Assembly (NCBI GenBank): GCA_021397835.1
Contig: JAJFZO010000191.1
Span: 5,833,001 to 5,897,000, forward strand
Source: Moringa oleifera
Lineage: Eukaryota; Streptophyta; Magnoliopsida; Brassicales; Moringaceae
DNA: 64,000 nucleotides
Direction of reading: 5' to 3'
A model generated the notes under the pieces. The model was not told the DNA's origin and searched no databases. It worked only from the letters and a program-made list of their open reading frames with translations. The stretch's first letter is position 1. The number at the start of each line of letters is the position of its first letter. Positions 36,559-46,609 of this stretch are shown here, piece by piece. The position numbers and the translations under genes are program-made.

Positions 36559-39494
36559 TCATATGGCCTTTTCCAGCCAAGCTGGCAGTCTCAATGAAGA
36601 CTTCATTCCAAGCCTAGTAAGGAACACAGAGTACAAGAGGTGTAGCAAGAACACGAAGAATACACAATTCACCAATAGCTGTTGAAGATGCAGAAGAATG
36701 GTCAGTTTTCCATACACGAACTGAACAAATAACCAAAAAGAGCAAGCAGGTATGGGAAACATACCACAGTCCCAAATATGGCATATATGAAGCTCATCGA
36801 TGGAATTGTATTAATGCCCATGGCAGCAAAAACATATGTGAGAGATGCATGAATGTTTACGGTGATCTACAAACATATACAAAAAACTTTAGAGAAGAGA
36901 GTTACTGACATTTAGTCAAAGGCAAAAACTTGAAATGAAGAGCAAAACATTACCAAAGCAAGTATGTTTTCTCTTATTAAGAATGAGGATGTTAAAACAT
37001 AACCAATAGCACCCACTGCTCGAACCTGCATTTTCAAAAACACGCTTAACTCAAACTGAAATGTGCCTCAAACAAGGGGCAAAAGATAAGGAAAAGGGGA
37101 GAAAACACTACAATTGTGCACAAGGAAATTGAGAGACCCCAATTTGCTCCCAGCCTGAGAAGATATGAAAATAAAAACCAGCAGTTAATCACATGTATTT
37201 GTTTCACCCAAAAATTAGACATTTTTTAATACTTGACAGGATAAGAGATATCCATTAGTTGAAGAATAGTAAAAGATATATGGGAAGTTCAAAAGAACCT
37301 ATAAGTAGAATAAATGGAAGTTTAAGTATGGATGATTTAATTTTCTTTTTCTTCTTTTGACAAGTTGCTGTATCACTCTTGCAATTTGGTAATTTAAAAG
37401 GCCAACCGAGATTTCAAAAATAATATAGGCCATAATTCAATGTGCTTGATATTTCAAATTACCAAATTGCAAGATTGATACAGCAAATTGTCAAAAGAAG
37501 AAAAAGAAAATTAAATCATCCATACTTATAATGATTGTGTACTACATACCTCCACAGAGAACCCATGGCAAAGCCAACCAAACCATGTGTAAACTGCAAG
37601 ACATTCCATCAATGAAAGTTCAGTTAGCTGTTGTGCTTACAATTTGAAACAGAGATGAAAAAGGGAAAAATGTAATATTCAAAAGAGGCTGGCGGGAGAG
37701 GACACTTGGCATCAGAAGGAACACAAAGTTGTCACAGTATTTCTTTCATTTCTCACAAATAACTTAAAAAGCATGCTGCTGTAAATGATTTATTGTGCTG
37801 AAAGAACAATAAATGTTCATGATTCAACAGTTATATATATGAGGATAGATCAAAATTCATCATAATTAAACTTAAAAGGTTTAATTTGTTCCCGATTGAA
37901 GTTTCCCTTCTTTGCCAATTCAAATAACATAAACAAATAAAAGTAGCACCAAAAGAGATACTTGATGAAGTATGCAGAATGGAATACGCAGACCTTGGGT
38001 AGAATAGCAACACTTAAATTAAAGCCAAAGAGAGAAAACGAATCAAAGATATGTTGTTGTCCAATACATATTGTACTTGGCATTCAACCATCCACTTGAG
38101 TCTTCAAAGAAGCTTGTTTAAGATTACATGGCAGGGTCAAATAAATAATGCAAGACGTAAAAGGTGAGGGGGCTCACCAAATAGATTAATGCTTTCACTG
38201 GACCAGACAAAACAAATAATAATGTAGCTGTTGCTACCTACAAAATAAAACAACCATTGCCAAGATTTAGAAAAAATTACTGCAAAAATTGAAGTTTGAA
38301 CTCTCAGCAATTCGCAACTTCATCACTATGGTTGATGGTTACTAACCATTGTTTTCCTCCCAGCTGCAACACCCCATCGCATTGATGATAATACTATTGG
38401 CAATGAGAAGAAACATCCAAAGTAATTCTATGAAAAGAAGTAAAATCGTCGTGAGAAACATGCATGGAAATGTTCATGATTGACAGAAGTATACATGATC
38501 AACATATATAGCCAGCTCTTATAGAAACTAACTCCAGGTATAGATTCTATGAGGCGATATGCTATAAAAAACTCATCTAAGAGCGATAAAGAAACTGAAA
38601 GAAACTAAAGGATAATATTCTGAAGCCACTGGAATGCTAATAACCCAAAATTCCTATTCTCTGCATCTATAAAGAGCTTAGAAGAATTCAAGGAGAGTAT
38701 TCAGAGAACCCAAATAACAATATAAAACAGAGAAAAACCAGTAAATAGAAGATATTGTCCAATCAAAGACACATTAACACATAAAATGGGTCATTTTTTT
38801 AGGTCCATGCATTAAGAGAGAAGCTAACATCTAAACCAAACAAAGCCAAGAGTACAAAGGAACAATGACGCACACAACAACTCATAATTGTATAGTATAA
38901 AGCTCAAAAAGTCAACTTGATGGACAGTGTAAAATCTTCATAATCAACTACAGAGACCTAGCTGATAACAACGATGTAAAATTATAAACAGCTCAGAAAT
39001 ATAATCAACAAACAACTGAGAAATTCTTAGTTAAGTAAAACCCAATTGACAGAAATGCTGATCAATCAAAACAATCCATACAACTGATTGAAGACCGAAC
39101 AGTAAATTGACGCAAAAAGATGCGAACAAACCTCGATGGCGAGGGAATTGCTCAAGAAATACACGAGTCCAGTGACAGCAGCGAACATGGAGCATTCCAC
39201 CAATCTCAACGTCTTCTGATAAACAACACCATCCTGTGCTAAGTCTTCAAAATCATGAAAAGCACTATTCACCTCTTCTTCTCTTTCCTCTTCTTCATAG
39301 CTGCAAATTGATGCCGCGAGTTTAGAAACACCAGTGAATTTGCAACCGGACTTGGAGACAGACAACGAAGTGAATTTGAAAGGAGATTTTGGTTCAAGAG
39401 ACACACAGTTAGAGGAAGTGACGGAGAGGTGAGAAGGGGCAGTTCGGTAAATACGACAAAATGATGTCTGGCTATAGATTTGCAGGAGACTCAT
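36559..39494 (-). CDS. DUF2232-like predicted chloroplast membrane protein
   Basis: Eight exons on the minus strand: 39,494-39,132; 38,427-38,347; 38,237-38,178; 37,593-37,550; 37,154-37,112; 37,025-36,954; 36,866-36,765; 36,678-36,559. They total 885 bases and 294 residues, all with GT-AG junctions that keep frame. Residues 1-80 are Ser/Thr-rich with few acids, like a plastid transit peptide, followed by an acidic patch (SYEEEEREEEV). The rest is hydrophobic, with about six membrane segments and the motifs LPIVLSSMRWG, LSGPVKA, LIRENILALI and NIHASLTYV. I recall these from plant proteins annotated as DUF2232 or uncharacterised chloroplast membrane proteins, related to bacterial YybS-like proteins. 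Function is unknown. An in-frame ATG at 39,620 exists, but the extension looks like leader sequence. The gene is convergent with AAPT. Confidence 0.85.
37324..37527. repeat. Foldback element (72-bp inverted repeat, 60-bp loop) in intron 4
   Basis: Arms 37,324-37,395 and 37,456-37,527 are reverse complements with only 2 mismatches in 72 positions. The arm begins AAGTATGGATGATTTAATTT and ends GCAATTTGGTAATTT. It lies wholly inside intron 4 (37,155-37,549) of the DUF2232-like gene. The structure fits a small foldback MITE. Transcribed with the host intron it would form a long hairpin. No obvious target-site duplication was found. Confidence 0.92.
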
Positions 39495-39620
39495 GGAGAA
39501 GAAGAGAAGCGAAGGCACGAAGCTACTGGTCTTGTGAATTTTTGCAGAGTTGATATTGAAAGCGGGAGAGGATTGATGGGTCGGACCAAAAACGGGCCGA
39601 ACTTTAATTGGATCTAACAT

Positions 39621-41480
39621 TGGGTCATTGATTGGGCTTTGGCTTGAATTGGACTAGGGCATTTATTAATGGCCACCTCTTTATATTTTCATATAAAATG
39701 ATTAACTTACATGAGCAATGAAAAATATAAGCAAAGGATTAATTTGTTAATCCCAAAAATTTTCAAATCACGCAAGATTTAAAATAAAGCTATCATTTTT
39801 TCTTTATTCCGTACAAATAATTATATTTAATACAATCTTTTATACACTATAGAATCATTAATCATTACACATTCTAATAATTCAAACCTTAAGAAAAGGC
39901 GCACCACTAAATTTCAAAATTCGAACGCTTTGCCATCTTATTCCAAAAGCTTTCCGCAACCCTAATTAAACACTTTAATTTCTCTTTTAAAAATCTTTTT
40001 AGGTTCGCTTTTGTAGATCGACACACTAATACGGGCCCTAGTGGGGTCCTAACCAAGTCGACGAGCAAAATGGGTTGCTGGTGGAAATGTGCTCCCAAAT
40101 GATCATTATGATCACATTCCAAAATTATTCTCCTTGTTCGATGTCTTTGGTTGATAGAAACCTTATAATCCCGAAAACATTTTTTGGACTAATCAATTAT
40201 CCGAGCAACAAAATTATTAGTGAATAGAGGAGCCGATCGGGACATAATCATTATACTCACATTTTTTAAATTCAATATGTTTGAAAACACAAAACATTGG
40301 TCACAACATTTTTTGTTTAGCTGTCCCAATGATGAATAGCGCTCTAGCATGCGCCAAGCGTGCCCCCTTTCACATTATTTTCACTATAGTCTTACTCGCT
40401 CTACTGCCCCATATCTTAATTCCCATAAAAAATGTCATATATTATTCAGGAAGTCGTAAAAAGGGTGTTACCCGTTTATTTTTTTATTTTTTAGTTCTAA
40501 TCTAATGGGGTTATAACAGAGAAGAATGATTATCCGAAGATTTGAACTGTTAAGCACTTAAACTCTATGATTAAACTTTCACTTACCCTTTTAATTTTGT
40601 TGTAATTATTGTTATTATCTTTGTTTCCTTGGTCGGGTTACAAGCTACCATGAACATATTTTCAGGTTTTCTTTTTCATAATTATAAATATCCGTCCAAG
40701 ATTCTTATAAATTATTTCATTAATCAATTTGATTAAATTACATGAAAACAACGAGGATTTGCTTATATGATGAGATATGCATGCTTGATTTGATGTCAAT
40801 AAATGTTATTGACAATTGAAAATTAAAAATTTTATATGTTTATGATTTTTAATAAATAAATAATTTAAATAATACATATATTATCAACTTAAATCAATAT
40901 TAATTAGATTTGGATTCAAATGATTATAAAAAATTAATAATATTATTGTTACTTAAATATTTTAAAATAATTTAAATAAAATTTATAATTTATTTTGAGT
41001 TAATTTTTTATATTTAAATAATTTTTAATCTACAAATTATTTTTGTAAAAATTTTAAACTATTGATAGTGTAAAATTTAAAAATGTTTTTAACATTTAAA
41101 AAGTGATAATTTTTTTATAATAATAACTTCATTTTTGCTTAAGTAAAAATTTTTAAGTTAAAAGAGCTTCGATTTTAATATTTTAATATTTAATTTTTAA
41201 AAAATCTAAATTAAAATATTTGAATTGCAATCATTTTTCATTGATATTAGAAAGAGTATACAGTTTAATATTTTTTGTACAAATTATATTTTTTAAAATT
41301 AAAATTAAAGCAAATAAAAAAGGAGCGTAATTAAACAGTGAGGGAAAGATGCCATAATGGTAATTTGGGAGGGAGCACTGGACACGAGAAAGATCGCACG
41401 ATTTATACAGAGACAAGACTGAAAGGGGGAATGGGGAAATGCTAAGTCCACCACGACACGTTAAAGGGCACCTGTAATGC
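39621..41480. other. Intergenic region upstream of the DUF2232-like gene
   Basis: About 1.9 kb. 40,660-41,300 is extremely AT-rich. The more balanced patch at about 39,900-40,450 has short open frames on both strands but no recognisable domain. It may be a decayed insertion. Confidence 0.45.
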
Positions 41481-41532
41481 CTAAGTGTGACACATGTAAA
41501 CATCATCTGATGGTTGTTTCTGAGATCTTTGA

Positions 41533-41727
41533 TTACATAGGCTCGGCATGCCGTGGATTGTTGATGCTCTCCTGGTCACCATGATTGCCGATGAAGGCGA
41601 GCGCATCACGGACGTTGATTTCCATGAGGAGATCCCAGATGACTCGTTTGGTCTCCATGTGGGGGCAGTGGATGGATTTGACGGTGGGACACGTGCTCCA
41701 GATCTACAAGAAAAGGACACAGTATGA
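41533..41727. other. GC-rich short segment open on both strands, possible small gene or exon
   Basis: An island of clearly higher GC in AT-rich DNA. On the + strand, 41,548-41,727 encodes 59 residues from ATG to TGA, acidic, with an EGERITDVDF and HEEIPDD character. On the minus strand, 41,703-41,533 is an open frame of 56 codons to TAA (VIWDLLMEINVRDALAF near the middle), beginning exactly after a TTCTTGTAG acceptor-like sequence as a terminal exon would. I found no matching upstream minus-strand exon. I do not recognise either product. The minus-strand reading looks more like a folded protein, but a captured or decayed exon is equally possible. Confidence 0.35.
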
Positions 41728-42474
41728 GTCTGATGAAATGATTGTGGTACAGTGTATAAAAGAAAGTGGAGAAGTTGGTCTGCATGCTTCATTCATGCTG
41801 AGTTTTGATGGGGTTGGCCTCTGGGGTTTTTCCCCCTTTCGTTTTGGGATAAATCTGATGGGTAACTTTCATGCCCACCTAACTATTTGAAGAAAAGAGA
41901 GACTCACACTCAACTGGGGATTGAGAAGGGAATTTTTGTGTCATTTTGCATAAAAGAAAGTCAATGGTCGAGACCCAGATGAAGAAACTCTATGTAAAAA
42001 GTTGACAAAACGCATGCCAGATTGATTGATTGCTTCAGTCCACATGATATGAAGACTTTTTTGCGGAAGTAGGACCCTCTCTTGGCATTGGGTTAATAGT
42101 ACTAAGCAAGTGCAGGCAGTACCAGAACTTCTGCTATTGGAATTTTGGTCACTGCTTCACTCAATTCCCTCGCTGTTGCATTCACTTCCCTACACAATTA
42201 TGCCTGCAAGAGACTAGTGCTTTCTATGTCATTGCTTTTCTTTCTCTCTCCCTCTGTCTGGCTCTCTCTCTCTCCTTTTTTTTTTGGGTTTTTCTTTCCT
42301 CCTCGTGATAGTTTTGGTGCAAAGAAAACGTAAAGCTAACGCTTTCTCTATTAACTCTATCCATCTACCAAAGTGTCATAGTGCCTTGCTCGCTTTGAAA
42401 TCCTATAGTGGTAAAGTCTCCGTCAAGTCCTCTTTTGATGTGATCTGAAATCCGCCCTTCATTTATAGCCTCCA

Positions 42475-42482
42475 TATATAAG
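42475..42482 (+). promoter_or_regulatory. TATA box of the DUF740 gene
   Basis: TATATAAG, about 93 bases before the last T of the leader and 100 bases before the ATG at 42,575, giving a predicted leader of roughly 70 bases. A pyrimidine-rich patch (CTCTCTCTCTCTCC near 42,262) lies further upstream. Confidence 0.6.
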
Positions 42483-42574
42483 GGTTCTCTTTTATATGCG
42501 TGTAAATCTTCTTGTGCTCTAGTTCTTGGTGATACGGTTTTGAAGATTTGAAGGTTTTACATAAAAGAGAAGCC

Positions 42575-43984
42575 ATGAAAGAGAGAGGGAAGGCTGTGGA
42601 ATTGTACAACAATGACAAGGTGTTCTCTGATTGTTATAGTTCTTCATTGGAAGTTCCATGCAAGAAGCACCCATCATCGTCATCGGTAGGTATATGTGCT
42701 TATTGCTTGAAAGATCGTTTGGTGAAGTTGGTCTGCTCAGATTGTGGAGAGCAACGGCTCTCTTCTTGCTCCTGCTCTGAGATCTCTTCCGATCGCAATT
42801 CATGCACTGTGGAGGTAGGCAGTGTGGGTCGCATTTCATTTTTGATAGAGAATGAGAGAACTAATGAAGCTCCAAATCCGATTGCCAAGCCCAAGAGCGG
42901 AGACAAATCGGAAGAAGTGTTCTTGCTCAAGAGAAGCAGTAGCAGCTGCGTGGAGATCAAGAGAAAAAATGGGTTTTGGAGAATTGGAAGGTTCTTTAGG
43001 AAGATCAAAAGAGAAAAAGATGGTGTTAAAATTGTTGGTGGGTGCGATGAGAAGAGTGATTTATGGGTGGTTGATTATACTGGTGTGTCGAGGTCTAGGT
43101 CTCTTTGCAGCTTCAGGGGAGGTGGGTTCTTTGGTTCAGAAGATGGAGGTGACTTGATGGCCTTTTCAGGGGCTAGGACTTCTATCTCGGCTGCTAGGAG
43201 CTCGAGTGTCAATGGAGGTCTGGGCTTTGATGCAGAGAGGAAAAGCGGGTCCAGCGAAGCAGAGCCAAGAAGAAGTGGTTTTGAAGGAAGGAGGAGCGGG
43301 TTCAGTGAAGCAGAGCCCAGAAAAAGTGGTTTTGAAGGAAGGAAGAGCGGGTTCAGTGAAGCAGAACCCAGAAAAAGTGGTTTTGAAGGAAGGAAGAGCG
43401 GGTTCAGTGAAGCAGAGCCCAGAAAAAGTGGTTTTGAAGGAAGGAAGAGCGGGTTCAGCGAAGCAGAGCCAAGGAAAAGCGGATTCGATAGTGAAAGAAG
43501 AGACAGTGCTGTTTTGGAGTCTGATATCAGTACTGATATAAAGGCCATGAAGAAGGGTGGTCTCTTGGATGTTGATGCAGCTCCAGCTGGGTTAAATGGA
43601 GCAAACAGAAGGGTGTTTTCACTCAAAGAGAGTTACTTCACCGGTGGGGAAGATTCAGGCTTTATTGACTTGAAATTTGATTTCTCCTCAGAATCAAAAC
43701 CAGACTACTCAGCTGTGAGAATGTGTGGTCTGTCAGATTCAAACTCTGCTTTTGGAAGCATGAGATGCAGTGACTTTGCAGCACCTGAATACGGAGGTTC
43801 CCTTCGGGGTGGGATCATCGGAAATGGAGTGCTAAGTCATGCAGGCTCATGTAGAATCACAGTCACTGACCGAGGAATCAAGAAGAGCAGGAAAAGCTTC
43901 AAGGGCTGGAAATGGATCTTCAGGCACCATCCGAGCTGGATCAGTCCAAGAAAGAAAGATGATGATATCATGGTTAATCCATAA
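42575..43984 (+). CDS. DUF740 / OCTOPUS-like protein with internal 17-residue repeat
   Basis: Single-exon gene of 469 residues. The N-terminus carries the cysteine pattern of the DUF740 family: C-KKHP followed by GICAYCLKDRLVKLVCSDCG, then a Cys/Ser-rich CSCSEISSD stretch. The family includes OCTOPUS and its homologues, membrane-associated polarity proteins of protophloem. This member is shorter than OCTOPUS. The middle has basic FWRIGRFFRKIK and acidic patches. Residues about 222-306 are five near-identical copies of a 17-residue unit (RKSGFSEAEPRKSGFEG). The C-terminus is basic (SRKSFKGWKWIFRHHPSW). The frame extends upstream only by non-ATG codons, so 42,575 is the start. Family assignment is moderately sure; a phloem role is inference. 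Confidence 0.85.
   Translation: MKERGKAVELYNNDKVFSDCYSSSLEVPCKKHPSSSSVGICAYCLKDRLVKLVCSDCGEQRLSSCSCSEISSDRNSCTVEVGSVGRISFLIENERTNEAPNPIAKPKSGDKSEEVFLLKRSSSSCVEIKRKNGFWRIGRFFRKIKREKDGVKIVGGCDEKSDLWVVDYTGVSRSRSLCSFRGGGFFGSEDGGDLMAFSGARTSISAARSSSVNGGLGFDAERKSGSSEAEPRRSGFEGRRSGFSEAEPRKSGFEGRKSGFSEAEPRKSGFEGRKSGFSEAEPRKSGFEGRKSGFSEAEPRKSGFDSERRDSAVLESDISTDIKAMKKGGLLDVDAAPAGLNGANRRVFSLKESYFTGGEDSGFIDLKFDFSSESKPDYSAVRMCGLSDSNSAFGSMRCSDFAAPEYGGSLRGGIIGNGVLSHAGSCRITVTDRGIKKSRKSFKGWKWIFRHHPSWISPRKKDDDIMVNP
43238..43492 (+). repeat. 51-bp coding minisatellite, five copies
   Basis: Five tandem copies of a 51-base unit inside the DUF740 gene. Copies 2-4 are almost identical, while copies 1 and 5 are more diverged (GSSEAEP in the first, SGFDSERR at the end of the last). 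Recent unequal exchange or slippage is the likely origin. Confidence 0.93.
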
Positions 43985-44884
43985 TGTAGCTCTAGGCCAA
44001 TCTGAATCTATGCTTTTATGTTGCTTCTTGTGTATTTTGGCCACCGGTCCAGTCCTGTCTCCCCGTTGTAGTAATCTTTGATTAAGTGATGAGAAAGTGA
44101 AGTAGCTAACTGCCTGGTCTTCTCATTGCTTTTCCCAAAAAGAACAGAACAAAACATTAGGAAGGCTTTTATGTAATTTCATATATATACACACACATAA
44201 ATATTACAGTGTATATTAAATCATAAAATTGAACATTTGCCAAATCAAGATCCAAGCAATGCCACAGATTCCTCAGAAATGGAAATCTATCTGGCAAATT
44301 CATCATCCAGGCACGGTTGATGCAGATTGACATTCACCCAGATCCATTTTTTTCCATTTCTTTATTGATGAAACTATGTGAGATGATTTGCATTTGAGTC
44401 AAACAATCCGGTCAACTTTGATCGGCCAAGAAATTGCTCTCTCTGGAGTTTCCTGCCAATCTGCAACCCGCTTGCGTATTCCTGCAATTTTCTGATCTTC
44501 CTCAGCAATTTCGGCTAGCGTGGCTTCCTGACCCTCTGAAGCATGGAATTTTTATGTGTTCCGTTGCATATTACAGCCATATACCCTTACACAACCTAGC
44601 AAGACGTGTCAGATCCACCTGGAACAAACTGGGTTTGGTTGCAGGGGAAATCCCTGCACCCAGTGGATGAAGTCAAACTGGTCAACTTTGACTTCTCCAA
44701 GACTAAACAAATAGGTGGACTTTCACAAATAAAAAATCAAAACTTTGGCCAGAGCCAGGAGTTATTCTTGACTTTATCTAATTCAGCTTTCTTATATATT
44801 AGTGCATGAAGATCTGAGAGAAAGCCCAGATCCAAATTCAAAGCAGAAATCTGCGAAACAGAAAGTAAGATATTTTGACGGAAA
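43985..44884. other. Spacer and upstream region of the DUF1262 gene
   Basis: About 900 bases between two + strand genes. No gene is supported. It contains the DUF740 3' region, a W-box-rich promoter (separate entry) and a TATATA box at 44,793-44,798, about 90 bases before the DUF1262 start codon. Confidence 0.5.
44397..44773 (+). promoter_or_regulatory. W-box cluster upstream of the DUF1262 gene
   Basis: Six TTGAC[C/T] cores on either strand: AGTCAA 44,397-44,402; GGTCAA 44,410-44,415; AGTCAA 44,671-44,676; GGTCAA 44,680-44,685; TTGACT 44,688-44,693; TTGACT 44,768-44,773. The middle three fall within 23 bases. WRKY factors bind this core, so pathogen or salicylate control is a reasonable inference for this gene. 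Confidence 0.6.
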
Positions 44885-46147
44885 ATGTATGTGACTAGGC
44901 CTCTCTCTATGTACCACGAGTACCCTTCTGCTCTCACGTTACCTCCGCCTGAAGGTCCAAATTCTGGTATTCTGGTAATCCAAGATGAAGAAGCAGAGCC
45001 GGCTCTTTGCTTCGGGTTGTGCAGAAGCGGTGAGGTCACTGAGTTGCCTTTCCCACAAAACAAGAAGATAGAGGTTCGGTATTCGACCGGGGTCGGTCCG
45101 GACAGGCGTGTTCACTATAAATCTGTTGCCTTCATTCCTGTTCTTGATCAGCCTCTGTCAGCCAATCGATACTACGCTATAAAACCGAGCGGGAAGCGTA
45201 ACGGGTACGTTTATAATCTCAAGCTCCGCTTACTTTTTCTCCTGACACCGCAAACAAGCTTGTGGAGTAACATCTTCATGATCAAATGTGCTTGCAGGGA
45301 AGCTTTATCTAACTCAAAGGAGGAGGAAATGGTCAACTGCTGTTTCTGCTGCTTTGTTTGTGAAAAAGAACCCCAACCTTTAGACCCCAACGACGTATAT
45401 CAACAATTTGAGATCCATCGTCGTCACTGGGGTGGTTTTGTTGCCAAATCCGTTGCTCCTGATGGGTTTCCACCGCACTTCTTGAGGAGAAAAGGCTGGA
45501 AACTGGAATCTTCAACTTCCTATGATTTCCAGTTGGGTGATGCCCCAGGGCTTGACGACAGTCTTCGTGCCCGCCTTCCAAGTTTCAACTTCCCATTATC
45601 AGACAAGACCTCTCCTCTGGTTGTGGTAGGAAAGTGGTATTGCCCTTTCATGTTTGTAAAGGAAGGAAGACCAAAAGATCAGCTGAGAACATCAATGTAT
45701 TACGAGATGACACTTGAACAGAGATGGGAGCAAATCTTCACATGCCAAAACGATTACAACGAAGACAATGTTGTTGTCGTAGACACTCTTGTTGAAAGAG
45801 AAGTAGTCACAGTTGCCGGCAGGGATGCTGCACACAGGGAGGTAAACAAGGCTGAAGGGGTGCTGTGGTTCAGGATTCATAACGACGAGGAAGAAGAAGT
45901 GAAAGTGGGAATGAGTCTGATGGTGGTTGAGAGAATGAAATGGGAGCAAGAAAGATTCGGGTGGGTTGGTGGCAACGAAAGGAAAGTTAGAGTGAAGAGA
46001 ATAGAGCAATTTGGAGGTGATGCAGACTGGAGGAAATATGGGTGTTATGTGTTGGTTGAGCGGTTCGTGTTGAGAAGAATGAACGGAAGCTTGGTATTAA
46101 CTTATGATTTCAAGCACATTCAACATATTAGGAGCAAAAAAGAATGA
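44885..46147 (+). CDS. DUF1262 family protein
   Basis: Two exons, 44,885-45,204 and 45,298-46,147, giving 389 residues. It matches the plant DUF1262 family from the first residue: MYVTRPLSMY, LPPPEGPNSG, LVIQDEEAE, LPFPQNK, FIPVLDQPLSANRYY, then CCFCCFV and DPNDVYQQFEIH, FPPHFLRRKGW, VVVGKWYCPFMFV and YYEMTLEQRWEQI. The 93-base intron (donor AACGG/GTACGT, acceptor CTTGCAG) has no stop codon and is a multiple of three. Unspliced mRNA would therefore encode a 420-residue form with 31 extra hydrophobic residues; splicing restores the family's GK-x-GEALSNSKEE junction. Biochemical function is unknown. I recall the family as stress or pathogen responsive, which fits the W-boxes. Confidence 0.92.
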   Translation: MYVTRPLSMYHEYPSALTLPPPEGPNSGILVIQDEEAEPALCFGLCRSGEVTELPFPQNKKIEVRYSTGVGPDRRVHYKSVAFIPVLDQPLSANRYYAIKPSGKRNGYVYNLKLRLLFLLTPQTSLWSNIFMIKCACREALSNSKEEEMVNCCFCCFVCEKEPQPLDPNDVYQQFEIHRRHWGGFVAKSVAPDGFPPHFLRRKGWKLESSTSYDFQLGDAPGLDDSLRARLPSFNFPLSDKTSPLVVVGKWYCPFMFVKEGRPKDQLRTSMYYEMTLEQRWEQIFTCQNDYNEDNVVVVDTLVEREVVTVAGRDAAHREVNKAEGVLWFRIHNDEEEEVKVGMSLMVVERMKWEQERFGWVGGNERKVRVKRIEQFGGDADWRKYGCYVLVERFVLRRMNGSLVLTYDFKHIQHIRSKKE

Positions 46148-46429
46148 GATTTTACAGAGTTCCATAACTGTTTGTGTATCTGCTTCTCATGCCTTCCTCC
46201 CTGTACGAAACTGAGAGCAGCCGGGATCCTGTTCTTGGCCATTCTTTTATTTGATTCTACTTCATTGAATCATTGGTGTACTTACCTGTTTGTTTATTTT
46301 TTAGCATGAAAGTTGTCAACTTTGTCAGACAATTATGAAGCTTGTTGTCTTCCATGGCCGTTCGTTCTGTTCTGCAACCCAAAGTAGAAAATCTTTTCCG
46401 ACTAAGATGAATTTTATTGGTCTTCCTGC

Positions 46430-46512
46430 TGTCTGCAGAGTGGCGTTTGCAAATTCAAAGGAAGAAAACTGGAGCAGCTGCTGCTTCTGCTGCTCTGTTT
46501 GTTTGTCTGTCG
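46430..46512 (+). pseudogene. DUF1262 gene fragment (second, broken copy)
   Basis: About 83 bases resemble the intron end and exon 2 start of the neighbouring DUF1262 gene: CTGCAG acceptor, then a frame reading ANSKEENWSSCCFCCSV versus SNSKEEEMVNCCFCCFV. Similarity fades after the cysteine cluster. It is a leftover of a former tandem copy just downstream of the intact gene. Confidence 0.7.
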
Positions 46513-46609
46513 AGATTTGGTTCATACAGGATGTGGATTCTTTCTTAAATTGGATTTGAGAATTGAAATCATGATAAGAGGAGAGTAAATAATCAAATGA
46601 ATTAGACAA

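Noticed and set aside
39495..39620. 42-residue N-terminal extension of the DUF2232-like protein from an upstream ATG
   Set aside because: It would bury the transit-peptide-like start and looks like leader sequence; kept only as an alternative.
40000..40450. Possible organelle-derived insertion
   Set aside because: The composition differs from its surroundings, but I could not recognise any plastid or mitochondrial gene sequence.
42548..42574. Upstream extension of the DUF740 gene
   Set aside because: The extra nine codons begin with TTG; the first ATG in frame is at 42,575.
43075..43626. 183-codon minus-strand frame with LFLGSASLNPLFL-type repeats
   Set aside because: It is the antisense shadow of the DUF740 repeat array and disappears outside the repeats' periodicity.
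44434..44670. 78-codon frame upstream of the DUF1262 gene
   Set aside because: It has no ATG start (begins with TTG), no recognisable motif, and overlaps the W-box promoter region.
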